DNA from: Collybia mongolica
Lineage: Eukaryota; Basidiomycota; Agaricomycetes; Agaricales; Clitocybaceae
Direction of reading: 5' to 3'
Assembly: GCA_013420905.1 (NCBI GenBank)
Contig: JAAXNY010000007.1
Span: 124,001-188,000 of the forward strand
DNA: 64,000 nucleotides
Shown: one piece after another, positions 24,437 through 36,751 of the stretch
Numbering within the stretch: position 1 is the stretch's first letter
How the letters are laid out: every line of letters begins with the position of its first letter
Made by a program: the position numbers and the translations under genes
The notes under the pieces: model-generated
What the model saw: only the letters and a program-made list of their open reading frames with translations
What the model was told of the DNA's origin: nothing
Database searches by the model: none

Positions 24437-25093
24437 CTACAGTTGCCCCAATTTGCAGCGCTTGAGATCGTACAGCACGCCACAAGCTTTACACTTGAAG
24501 TAGGCTCCAGGTTTTAGTTGATTGTTGCTGTCAGTCACGTAACTGGCATCGGGGCTCGGGGAGGTTGTGCGCACGTTACCAGCAGTGGGGCCCATGTCAC
24601 TGGACTCATGGATGTTGGTGGCTGTCGGGCCTGCTTCGTCGGACTCGCTGCCATCATCCGGGTGATAGCAAAGACCATTGTCTGAATCCGAGGAGTCGTC
24701 AATGATCACAACTGGAGTGTCTAGTTGAAATTTCAGAATAGTTACAAGATATAAAGAGTATAAAATAACTTACCATGTAGACTGTCCTCTAAATCTGAGG
24801 AGTCGTCAATGATCATGACTGGAGTCACTAATTGAGAGTTCAGAACAAGATTTAAATAAATGATTGCTGAAATAACATACTATTTGGTGCCGAGATTGTA
24901 ACGCCAGTGCCAACCGGGACGAGGTACCCACCACCAATGCTGTTGAGTTGTGACAACTGCTCAACAGCTAGAATCGAACAACATGAGATGGAAATTGGAA
25001 AGAAGAAAACTGCTCACATGGGACAATTCCCAGCCGGGCCAATGCTGCCAGGAGTCGTTGCATATCGATACCCTCAGGGATGTTGTGAGCCAT
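24437..25093 (-). CDS. Uncharacterised acidic protein with CxxC, four exons
   Basis: Exons 25093-25018, 24967-24881, 24827-24774 and 24720-24437 have GT-AG borders and sum to 501 nt in one frame, 166 residues. The N-terminus is helical (MQRLLAALARLGIV). Exon 3 and the start of exon 4 encode near-identical acidic pieces, TPVMIIDDSSD and TPVVIIDDSSD, so this exon was duplicated. The C-terminus has KCKACGVLYDLKRC, a possible small metal-binding knuckle. The gene sits inside the KDZ-linked cluster. I do not recognise the family. The clean splicing argues that it is or was recently functional. Confidence 0.6.
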
Positions 25094-25244
25094 GTTGTAG
25101 GGTCGATTGGCTTGGTTGATCGGGGTAAAAAAAAGTCCGGTGACCCCTTTAGGCTGCCAGGCAAAATCAAGGTTACTGTACAGTCAATGGAAAGATCCGT
25201 GATCTCAGATTTTCCACATGCTATGCCACATACCTCGATTGCAA

Positions 25245-27420
<2,176 letters not shown>

Positions 27421-28433
27421 GCTTCAATTATGGCCCATCGAAAAGCCCCACTAACTCCTTTGTGATCTGTAGTCGCCCCAAGAAAGCACGACTTCGGTAA
27501 GACCCTCCATATTCATCTTGAATCCCGCTTCAAGTACTCTGTGTTTTTTGTACACCTGTGTATTCATTCTTCTTGTACCTAAATCCCCGAAAATATTTGT
27601 ATTCCTCACCTGATATATTTCTTGGTCTATCAAATGTTTTATCATTTCGTAGACGAATAAAATTGATGTTGATATCAAAGGACAAGAGAGTCAAATAAGA
27701 TAGGTTAGTATAATGAGATTGGAGAAACCTTTCCCTGCCGGTTTGTGCCCAGATATGTTTTCCACAATCAGCTATGTTTTTGGTCAGCAACTCTCATCAG
27801 TGACTTACCCTCTTGCATTAGGTATGATCATTGGTTTTGTTCACGATTAGGGCGTGATTGGGTGAAATCCTGGTATCGAAGTATGGCAATAAAAATAACG
27901 GAAAACATAACATACATACATAGGTGGTGTGGAAACTGGAAGTAGTCTTGCATTCAAATGATTATGTGGAAGATTTGGTACAGAATTATGGAAATAAAAT
28001 AAAAACAGAAAACATATGATTCGACATACATAGACGCAGAAGTTTGGGAAGCTGGAATGAGAAAGACAAGTAAACAGAGGATCAATCACAAACATTGAAT
28101 TCAGAAGAGCAGATGGGTTTGGTCAGTAACTGATGGATTGATGGGAGGTGAATGAAAGCGGAGAAGGAAATAAAATAAGCGAGAAGGGCGCACTTGAGAA
28201 CCCGCAGGACCTGCGCCCAACAGCGAGCAGCCCCAGAACGCGCACGGGCGGGGACAAACATTACTGGGATGTCACATGACAATCCCCACAGCTGTTAGAT
28301 TTCAAAGCCCGTCGGTTATCACAGGGAATGATGTATCAAGCATTATCTGTAAGGACAGTACTTTAATATATCAAAATGGCATCTACGCCTGTTTGGAATG
28401 CTCTCACTCGCTCATTTTCATGTTTTGGCATCT
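27421..28433. other. AT-rich intergenic stretch
   Basis: No supported gene. Two loosely similar blocks of about 90 bp (near 27880 and 27985, both with TATGG.AATAAAA and ACATACATAG) suggest an old local duplication. Confidence 0.4.
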
Positions 28434-29301
28434 AGGAAGCGCCCCTTAGTGGTGGTGTACGGTTCATTAGATGATGTACGCACCAAATTAAACATGTACA
28501 GAGGTACAATCCATATGACCTCTAGTTTGCTCTTGGTCAATACGGCGCCAGTCATTGAACACAAGCCTTGATCCCTCTTTTTGACTTCTTCTTTAGGAGG
28601 GTCAATAAGGGCAGACTGAGAAGGCATGTAAAGAATAGTTAGTTCTGGACCAGTTTGCTCAATGAGGAGTACACACAATAGATTTCAGATATTCGGTGAT
28701 CATGACCTCCTGAGTTAATAAACTTCGTTGACAGTGGTAGTGGTATGATATGCGTGATTTTGAACCGTCTTAAAAGGAATTATAAGAGATGTGATGAAAA
28801 CTTGAGGCATAAGTCATACCAGGAAGATAGATACAATAGTCCCTGGGCACCAGTGGTTCCAGCCCATTACAGGGTAGGGGCAGGCTTTGAGGGTTTGTAT
28901 GCTTGATAGTATATGCAAGTGGCCTAGACATGTCACACAATATCTCAACAGGAAAAATTGAGTAGTTAAGGTTCATTCCATGCTTCCTCTGCTCCTCTGC
29001 CATGACTAGGTCGAGCCAATGGTACATTGTTTTCTGAGTCATTGGTTGTTCATCATCAATTCACCAGCCTGTGCAAGGTTAGTATAGAGCAACTTCGCTG
29101 AGATACCACTGACTGAATGCAATCCGGTTGTAATCTCCTTGAGTCGTCCAGATGAAGACATTACTACCCTTTTCAAATGCAGACAAGGAGGTTAAGTGGT
29201 TCAGATTAGAGGGAGTCATGCATACTCAAGGTGCTAGGTTCCTCGTGCATTTTCATTCTTATATGAGTCTGTCCAGGGTCATGCATGTGTCAGTGGCCCG
29301 G
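28434..29301 (-). repeat. Repeat R, segment b, truncated by the gypsy LTR
   Basis: The sequence matches about 49075-50240 on the same strand. The minus strand reads YHWLDLVMAEEQRKHGMNLNYS, PVEILCDMSRPLAYTIKHTNPQS and PRDYCIYLPG (29042-28790), and a second piece near 28678-28434. The R sequence stops exactly at the gypsy LTR boundary (GTGGCCCGG followed by the LTR), whereas copy c continues with CACAAACGC. The coding function is unknown. Confidence 0.6.
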
Positions 29302-29570
29302 TGAAAGGGGGCTCCTGGGCTATAAGTGTGCTGATGCTATGAAATGTAATCCCTTACACACACACACCAAACCTAACAATCAACACACGAACAGTAGGAA
29401 TCGCCTGTTTTGAGTTCGGGTTCAAGTGCTTAGAAGCACTAAGCTTTGAATAGTACTAGCCAAAGCCCTTTCCAATGATCTCTCAACGGGTTTGATTTAG
29501 ACAAAAGCTTCAACACAGGTTTAAAAACCTGCTAGGTATATTTATAATATCTCTCAATCCAATAGACTGA

Positions 29571-29714
29571 GTACCAAGTGTACGTTCAATTATTAATGAT
29601 CCCAAGCGGATCTATAAGTCCAAGCGACTTATCAAACAATACAGTGCCAAGTGCACTAAGGCCAAGTGCCTAGTAATTCCAATGGACAATACGGTACTAA
29701 GTTCCAAGTGAACT
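29571..29714. other. Array of six hairpins with constant CAAGT/CAAGC loop (3' LTR)
   Basis: Six short perfect inverted repeats in 144 bp share a 5-nt loop while their stems differ: 29571-29583 (GTAC/GTAC), 29598-29612 (GATCC/GGATC), 29614-29632 (ATAAGTC/GACTTAT), 29643-29657 (AGTGC/GCACT), 29659-29671 (AGGC/GCCT) and 29700-29714 (AGTTC/GAACT). Loops are CAAGT in four and CAAGC in two. On the element's sense strand the loops read ACUUG or GCUUG. Function unknown. Confidence 0.85.
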
Positions 29715-29822
29715 AAGTTTCTTTAATTCTGTGGTTCTTCAATCAATTCCAATCAAGACACGTTGAAGCAATCTGATCCTTAATTCGGGCATGCAATAGT
29801 GTTTTAACAAATGTGATTTGTA

Positions 29823-31430
29823 CAGTGGCTCAAAAAACTGCCCCAATGTTTGTACATTTTTGAAAGATCAATATGGTATGAAGTGCTGACATAAGCAGGG
29901 GACCTGGGGTAATTATGTAAGATACTATGACATCGTGGCTTTCCAATGGACCCTGGATCATGTGATTTGGATCAATATCCATTAAGCTATAAGCCAAACA
30001 AAATGGTTACTTATTGGGGCAGTTTTTTGACCCTTATCTTATTTTCCATTATTCTGGCATTTATGATCCAATGCAAGAACATTATGGACTGTGGGAAGAA
30101 TAAACAATGTCATGTGACTTTATTTGTATCAATTTGACATGTTGGAATTGGTTCAATCATCTTCTTGACCTCTTACCACCATCATGAAAGCCATTTCTAC
30201 TGCTCAGCACAATACTGTTGTTTCTCTCCTCAATGAGGGCTATTCTCAGCGTCAAATCAAGGAGAAAACTGGTCTAGGGAAGGGTACCATCAGTAGGATC
30301 AGCAAAGATGTGGATGGAAACAAAGAAAACAACCTTGGTGGCCGCCCCTCCAAGCTGTCTGTTCGTGACAAACAGTCAATTATTCGTCAAATCAAGTCAG
30401 GGAAGCTTGATAATGCAGTTCAGGCTACCCAATTCATCAATGGCATCATCCCCAATCCTGTCACACCCCAGACAGTCAGAAATGCACTCAAGGAAAATCA
30501 ATTTTATGCTGCTACAAAGAGGAAAGCTCCTCTTCTCAAATGAGCCCATCGCATCTGGCGTCTCCAGTTTGCAAAATATCATGAAAGCTGGACTGTGGAG
30601 GACTGGAAAAGGGTTCTATGGACAGATGAGACCAAAATCAATAGGATTGGGTCAGATGGAAAGGTTTATGTCTGGAAACAAAGGGGAGAACCACCATCTG
30701 ATAGAACAACATCACCTACTGTCAAACATGGAGGAGGAGGAAACCTCATGGTATGGGGTTGTATGGGGTGGAATGGAGTGGGAAAGCTCATAGAGGTGCA
30801 GGGGAACATGGACAAGGTTCAATACTGTGAAATTTTGGAGAGTGGAGTTCAGGAAAGTTTTGAGAAGTTGGAAATGGTGGATGGCGAGCGCTACTTTCAG
30901 CAAGATAACGACCCCAAACACACATCTGGACTGGCCACACAGTGGTTTGAAGACAACAACATTCAAGTCCTTGGCTGGCCTGCCCAATCCCCTGACATGA
31001 ATCCAATAGAACACCTTTGGGAACATCTCAAGCGCCGTCTTAAAGAATATCTGACACCACCCAAAGGAGTACATGAGTTGTGGGATAGATTGGCTGAAGA
31101 GTGGGGTGAAATTCCACCAGAGGTATGCCAAAACCTGATAGAAAGTATGCCCAGGCGGATACAAGCAGTTATAAAGGCAAAAGGTGGTCATACAAAGTAT
31201 TAGATAGAAAATTAATAGAGGGTCAAAAAACTGCCCCAATGAGTAATCATTTTGTTTGGCCTATAGCTTAATGGGTTTTGATCCAAATCACATGATCCAG
31301 GGTCCATTGGAAAGCCACGATGTCATAGTATCTTACATAATTACCCCAGGTCCCCTGCTTATGTCAGCACTTCATACCATATTGATCTTTCAAAAATGTA
31401 CAAACATTGGGGCAGTTTTTTGAGCCACTG
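29823..31430 (+). mobile_element. Tc1/mariner element, copy 3, complete, inside the 3' LTR
   Basis: A 1608-bp copy flanked by TA at 29821-29822 and 31431-31432. The uninterrupted 5' LTR shows the empty site at 44444-44445 (GATTTGTATACTC), so this insertion followed the retrotransposon's arrival. TIRs are 29823-30034 and 31219-31430. Confidence 0.97.
30184..31203 (+). pseudogene. Tc1/mariner transposase with a different nonsense codon (copy 3)
   Basis: Codon 65 is sense (TCA), but codon 120 is TGA (30541-30543) where copies 1 and 2 have CGA. The 119-aa open frame covers the whole DNA-binding part; the catalytic half (WTDETK, DNDPKH, NPIEH) is open from Met 30595. Three changes here are C-to-T at CpG: the nonsense change, CCGGCG to CTGGCG just after it, and CCG to CTG near 31052. 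Confidence 0.93.
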
Positions 31431-32127
31431 TATACTCTATAGTCGCGCGAAGTGGGGGCAAGATTCCTTGCCTTAGCGCTACTCATCTACAGTCTATTTA
31501 TAGTGTACAAACTAAATATCATACGGAATTGTAAATTTTACACGGAACCGCGCTCCCGCGCGCCAAGGATCTGTATTCAATGCTGATGCGTCCTCTACAA
31601 CTTGGCGCGTGCGCCATGCGTGCCAATTATGCCGTTTACTGGTTACTTATCAAATATTGAAAGAGCTGGCTAAACTCTTATCAAGTCGCGACCGCGCGCT
31701 CCGTTATTTAAAACAGCGCGGCACTGTCATTTACTCCTCCTGATTGTCCCGGTTGCTTTTCACGGGGTCCCGCCGCTTCCGGTAGTTAACACCAAGTACC
31801 CCTGACTAGGATCGGGTTGTGCAAGTCCCGAATTTATAATTACTTCTCCTATTAATGATGATCCCCAGACTAATGATATCATACTACAACGGTTACTTAT
31901 GAACTAAGACACCGAGGTTGTAACCGGGCATGGTGAATAGGACTAATAATAGACCGTACTCATAGTCCTCTGTACTGATAGTGTATTATCCATTAGACTA
32001 GTTCACTCTGATTAGCCGTCTTGGAGCTCGACTCTAATCCTTTATTACCGTTTACTTGGTTATTAGAAATGATACTAATAGCCTTACTTGTCGACTTTAC
32101 AAGTGCAAACAATTTCGGGCCCTATCA

Positions 32128-32138
32128 TCTCCCCCATA
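32128..32138 (-). other. Polypurine tract of the gypsy element
   Basis: On the minus strand ATGGGGGAGA directly precedes the TG of the 3' LTR. Such tracts prime plus-strand DNA synthesis. Its position fixes the element's orientation as gag-pol on the minus strand. Confidence 0.8.
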
Positions 32139-32575
32139 CCACAAATGTAGACTGTCCTCAGTCTCTCTTTGCCGGCATGTTGGTCCAATACTTCGGGTCT
32201 GCACGCGTCTAATCTTTCAGTACAAGGTTACAATGGTTCCGCTTTTAGACAGGTAGGCGTGCGATGTTGGGATCGAGCCCAGAGGTTTACTTCCCATCAG
32301 GATCGTGACAGTTATATACGTCTCCTGAGAGAATACTTGACATTCGGACATCGCTTTACAGATATTTCAGTCATCTGAACCTTTCTCTCGTTATATTTCT
32401 GACACTTCAGCAAGAGATCGGTACTCCTGCTTGTCTTTTAGAACTTCGCAATGCAGGGTTGTGCGTTTTAAAAGCTCGCGCCCTTGCTAAGTTTTAGACA
32501 ATTTGGACTTTATAGCCCATTTCTAAATTTCTTTGCTATTCGCATCGCTCAAACACTCCAACTTCTCTAACCCAA

Positions 32576-34532
32576 ATGTCTTCTACTTCCACTTCCGCCA
32601 TGGCTCGTGCCCTGCGCTTGCCTTCCGCGCTGTCCCTCTCGCTCTCCGCCGCGATTTTACCGACTGAGGGCCGTTCCCCCACTATGGTCTATGTGGACCA
32701 GCCGGTCCCCTCATTTTCTGACCTCCTTGAAGATGCCGAGGGCGATGTCTTCGTCGCCATGGAGCAAGGGTGGATTATTATGGCCGAGGAGCTCGCGCCC
32801 CGTATGGACCATCAGGGCCCCCTTGACCTCGACGAGTTGATTGACTTCGTTGATCACTGCTCCATGCTCATCGTACGCCCATCTTTTACTTATTAAAACC
32901 TTTTACTTATTTACTGGTCTCAGGATGCCATCACTGGCGTGGTCCGTGGCGCGCATTTTTCGCTGCCATATCCGGCTATTCTCCTCCTGCGCGCGCTTCA
33001 CCTTCAAGTGATGCGCATCCCAGTCGACGTGCGCGAGGCTTCGTGGTCTTCCTGGCGCACGGTCATATCGACTGACCTGGGCCACAATTCCATTCTTCTG
33101 GTAAGTGACTTGTTTACTTTTTTACTCTGCCTGCCCTTGTCAAGCTGACTACCTTTTACTTTAGGGCCAGGCTCCCACTGTGGAGCAAGTCCTGGACCAG
33201 GTGGGGTCGCGCTTCGAGCGCGACAACGGTGAAAGTATCTTTCAGGATACTTTCCTCGTCCCTCCTCGCATGGTTGGCGCACTGCGCCGTTACCATCAGT
33301 ACCGGGACAGTTGGTCCGCCGCGCCCTTGCCGGCGCACTCCCCGGTCTTGGTACCAGCGGTTCGTCTAATACTGCTTTTTATTACTTTTCTTCTGTGGTT
33401 GACTTATTTCAATAGCCCCTCAAGCGGAAGTGTAACGAAGGGTCCAAGGGCAAAGGCCGCGCGGTTCCCCAGGTATATACTATCCTTTACTTTACGGGTT
33501 TCACATTATTCCTGACTTGCTTTCAAAATTCTAGTCCGACATGTCACGCGCCCAGGGGGCTGGCAGTGATGCCGCGCTGCGTCCCTCGGAAGCAGGTCCG
33601 GTATGTCTCTTTTCTTTTTTTGAACTCATTTACTTTTTACTCATTTTTATCTCCTTAGTCCTCTGGGCAGCCGCCAGCAAAGGTTGAGGTCCCCGAGCTC
33701 CGGCTCTTTGATGAAGAGATCACGCGCCAGTTGGCTCAAGAGGGGTTCGCGGAGTTGTTACCTCCCGCGGCCCCTTCTCCTCGCCGGTCACGTAAGACCA
33801 CTCGTTCTAGGGATAGGGTTCAGGCGACACGCCGCAAGCACGCGCTGGTTCCCAACCGGGAGCTGACGCCGCTACAGTCCCCTATTACCTCCCTGCTGGC
33901 TGACCTTGCGCCTCGGCGCTCTACCGTATGTTCATTACTCTTTTATTTCTTGTTACTGATCATTCTTACTAGGTGGGCTATCCTTGCACGATGTGCGCCA
34001 CCCGCGGCGACATCGAGTGCTCCTTCAACGGTTGGGGTAAACCGTGCGTTGAATGCGCCACCGCCAAGAAGGGGAAATGCAGCTTCAGTCTCACTCCCCA
34101 GAAGCGCGCTAGGCTTCGTGAGGATCTGGGGCCGATGCTTGGTGCGGGCATTTCTAGTAAGCCATTTTCTTTCTGTCTTTTCGTTTACTAATGATTTTAC
34201 TTATTCTACTAGCGGTTGCTGAAGCCTATGCTCAGCTAGGCGGCGCAGACTCTCTTGCCGCGGAGGTCATTCAGGCCGCTAACCGCGCGCTTGAAATGCG
34301 CAACTCCTTGTTGGCGCGCATAGTTGGCACCATCGGTAAGTTGTACGAGGAGGAAGGCCTGGAGGGCCTTCAAAACCTCTTGCTGACTACGCCAGCCACA
34401 GAGAGCGCTCTCCTCTTCTACGCGGATTTCCAGAACCTCCCTTGGCCGCCCTTGGAGGAAGAAGCAGAGGTTGATGACGGTTCTTCGTCGTCAAGTTCCT
34501 CTTCATCCGTGCCTGACAGCGAGGAGGAGTAG
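32576..34532 (+). CDS. Retrotransposon accessory gene 1: Zn2Cys6-like protein, eight exons
   Basis: Exons 32576-32872, 32924-33100, 33165-33350, 33416-33472, 33535-33600, 33659-33925, 33973-34156 and 34213-34532 all have GT-AG borders. They sum to 1554 nt, 517 residues. Introns are 47-65 nt. Exon 7 has a cysteine cluster spaced C-x2-C-x7-C-x8-C-x2-C-x7-C (CTMCATRGDIEC, then CVECATAKKGKC), close to the fungal GAL4-type binuclear zinc cluster. It follows an Arg/Lys-rich region (RSRKTTRSRDR in exon 6). The C-terminus is helical and ends in a Ser and acidic tail. The gene lies antisense to gag-pol between pol and the 3' LTR. A DNA- or RNA-binding regulatory role is inference. I know no named family for it. 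Confidence 0.8.
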
Positions 34533-35117
34533 CCGCGCCGCGCCCCCCCCCCTATGTTTTTTTTTTATCTACTTGTGTTTTCCCGGGCCCCTGTGCCCTT
34601 ACATACTACTTATTCCCCCGCCTTTCATTGGGCTTCAATTTTATTAATTGAAGTCCAACACATGTTTCTACATACAGTCCCCTGGACTATAAACAATACA
34701 ATTGGTTTACCCGTTGTTCTATCGTCTTCATAAGAAAGCTTCCGCCCTTGCACCGGCTACTTAAGTTATAAATAGTACAGTTTAATTCTGGTGCAATTCT
34801 CTCGATCATTAAGACCGTGGCGCGATCACTGACTTTTTATAGACAATCTATTTCAATCCTTGTAACCTTGGTAGGTTTTTCCAAATCGATTTTGCTTATA
34901 CCCCTCTCCCCCTCAACACTGACAACAACTGTCCCAGTTGTCATGCGGACACTGCCGCGCTCCACATGAATTTTTACGGAGCTCCTTTTTCAATTGGGCC
35001 CAGCATTTCAATTAGGCACGCGTCTCGGACCTGTTCAGTTGAAATGTATAGATTTTTCTGGGGATAGAACGCGCGCAACGAATGAGAGACTGGGTAGCGC
35101 TTCTCTAGTCGTAGAGG
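34533..35117. other. Spacer between the two accessory genes
   Basis: It holds the 3' region of accessory gene 1 (a C run then T run at 34544-34567) and upstream sequence of accessory gene 2. No open frame of note. It includes ATTGAAGTCC and GGACTAT type short inverted words but no convincing structure. Confidence 0.45.
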
Positions 35118-35125
35118 TATAAAAA
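35118..35125 (+). promoter_or_regulatory. TATA box of accessory gene 2
   Basis: TATAAAAA in the context GAGGTATAAAAAGGGCA lies 99 nt before the ATG at 35224. It is a good match to a pol II TATA element in the plus orientation, implying that this gene has its own promoter rather than depending on the LTR. Confidence 0.65.
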
Positions 35126-35223
35126 GGGCACTGGCTGTGCTTTTTGTCCCAAGACATCGCCCGACTCTATTATACTCTCTTTACAATGTTCTGGTTCAAA
35201 GAATCAATTTCCTCTGCATCATT

Positions 35224-36605
35224 ATGACTAGCCCCCCTAACTATCAAGACATCGAGAACTTCAAGATGGTCCAAGCTCAGTGGCACACCTTTCAAGCTCG
35301 TTTATCGATGGACACCCTTGTTGAACAAAGGGTCAGCGTCCGGAAGTTAGGCGAAACCGCAGTACACTTTTTACCAATTACACTTTTTAAAACGCCGTTT
35401 TTGTAACCAACTTTTACAATTTACAGCTACTCCTGACTGAGTCCAAATTGGTTTTGACGGAGCGGTCCTGGCAGAATGTTATTTTTGGCGTCCGTAAGGC
35501 ATTCCAGGGACTACAACATGTATACCCCGAGTTACTTCAAGAGCCTGTTTACCGTAACATTGTGACTCTGACTGCCGCTATTCACCGTCACCGTGAAAAG
35601 GTCCGCACTGAGCACCTGTCTCAAACCGCGGTGCGTGCTTTTTACCTCATCTCGTACTGTACTGCTCTTTAACTATGGTTTTCTGGTACTAGGTCCCTGC
35701 TACTGGTGGTGAAGCGGATGGTACCACTATTCCAGGCGAGGTCATTGCTGGCGGTGAATATGACGGTGACATTGAAATGTCTGGTACTGACTCGGTATGT
35801 TTCTTTTTAGCTACCACGCTGTCAGTGCGCAACATACTCAATGGCGTCTCTTCTTTACTCAAGAATATGGTCATTGATTCCGGCGCTACGGCTAGTGCTG
35901 CTGTCTCTGGATCAGTGACTAGTCGTCTCCTTAGTGAAGGACCAATCACCCGTAGCCGCAAGGAGAAGGAGAACATTAAGGTTCCCTGTGTCAAAAGGAC
36001 TAAGGCTGAAAAGGCTGCCATCAAGGTACCCATTCTTGTTTTTGCTCTGTCTATTACTTTGTTTCTTATTCCTACAGGACGGTAAGCGTTCCGAGCTCAA
36101 TCGCGGCAGCACTCTTCGTCCCAAAAAGCGTACGAGGCAGGACACCCCGGATGAAGATCCAAAGGCATCTGCTGAGGGTACGTTTTCTAATAATAGATGG
36201 TTCTAAATTTATACCGACTGTGCATCAGATACTCATGTCTTTATTGACTTCCGTCCCTCCAAGGAGCACGATGTAGTCTTAGCGCGGGCGCGCTTGATTG
36301 CAGACGCGGGCGATCCCATGTCGCACACCAAGCAAGCCCTCGGTAGGATGCTCTTAAACTACCGCGCTGAGTTGGAGGAGATCAGTCATACAGTGTCCTT
36401 CTTATTGAAGCGTCGTGATGCCACTATGGACGAGGTTACTCACCTCAACGGTCTAATGAACGAGGCCGCTCTGGAGGGGGGCTCTGACGAGGCTGCCACT
36501 GCGAGCGCTACGGAAGTCCATGACCAGGATGACAATGATAAGGAGGAGGTAGCTCCGGCTGACGTGCCCTTGCCCGAGGTTGAAGACGACTTCATATCTG
36601 CTTGA
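35224..36605 (+). CDS. Retrotransposon accessory gene 2: charged protein, six exons
   Basis: Exons 35224-35361, 35427-35630, 35693-35794, 35864-36025, 36078-36177 and 36229-36605 have GT-AG borders and sum to 1083 nt, 360 residues. The N-terminal half is helical (FKMVQAQWHTFQARLSMDTL, then VIFGVRKAFQGLQHVYPELL). The middle is basic with nuclear-signal-like runs (SRKEKE and KKRTRQDTPDED). The C-terminal exon is helical (MLLNYRAELEEISHTVSFLL) and ends in an acidic tail. No cysteine cluster or enzyme motif is visible. It converges on pol, whose stop lies about 147 bp away. The third intron could be shorter (AG at 35809), but the chosen junction keeps the frame. Function unknown. Confidence 0.78.
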
Positions 36606-36751
36606 GGACAGTCCAATTAACTTCCTCTTGAGTTATGGTGTCTCTCCCCACGCTCCTTTGTATTACTGTCTTTACTCGGCTTAACACTGTCCTTACTACT
36701 TAGCTTAGTTGCTTATACTGTCTTTACTGCTTCTGTTTCCATACTGATTTA

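Larger units (their letters stand above)
29302..32127 (-). repeat. 3' LTR of the gypsy element, split by Tc1 copy 3
   Basis: It matches 43926-45140 almost base for base when 29823-31430 and one TA are removed. Differences are few and many are CpG transitions (CCGCGC versus CCACGC near 31545 and 44560; CTCAAT versus CTCGAT near 29555 and 44176). Low divergence means a young insertion. The CA dinucleotide run near 29360 differs in length. The plus strand of this LTR lies upstream of accessory gene 1 and may supply its promoter. Confidence 0.93.

Noticed and set aside
35795..35810. Very short third intron (GTATGT to TTTTTAG) in accessory gene 2
   Set aside because: Only about 16 nt. The longer interval to the AG at 35862-35863 has a normal length and keeps the frame.
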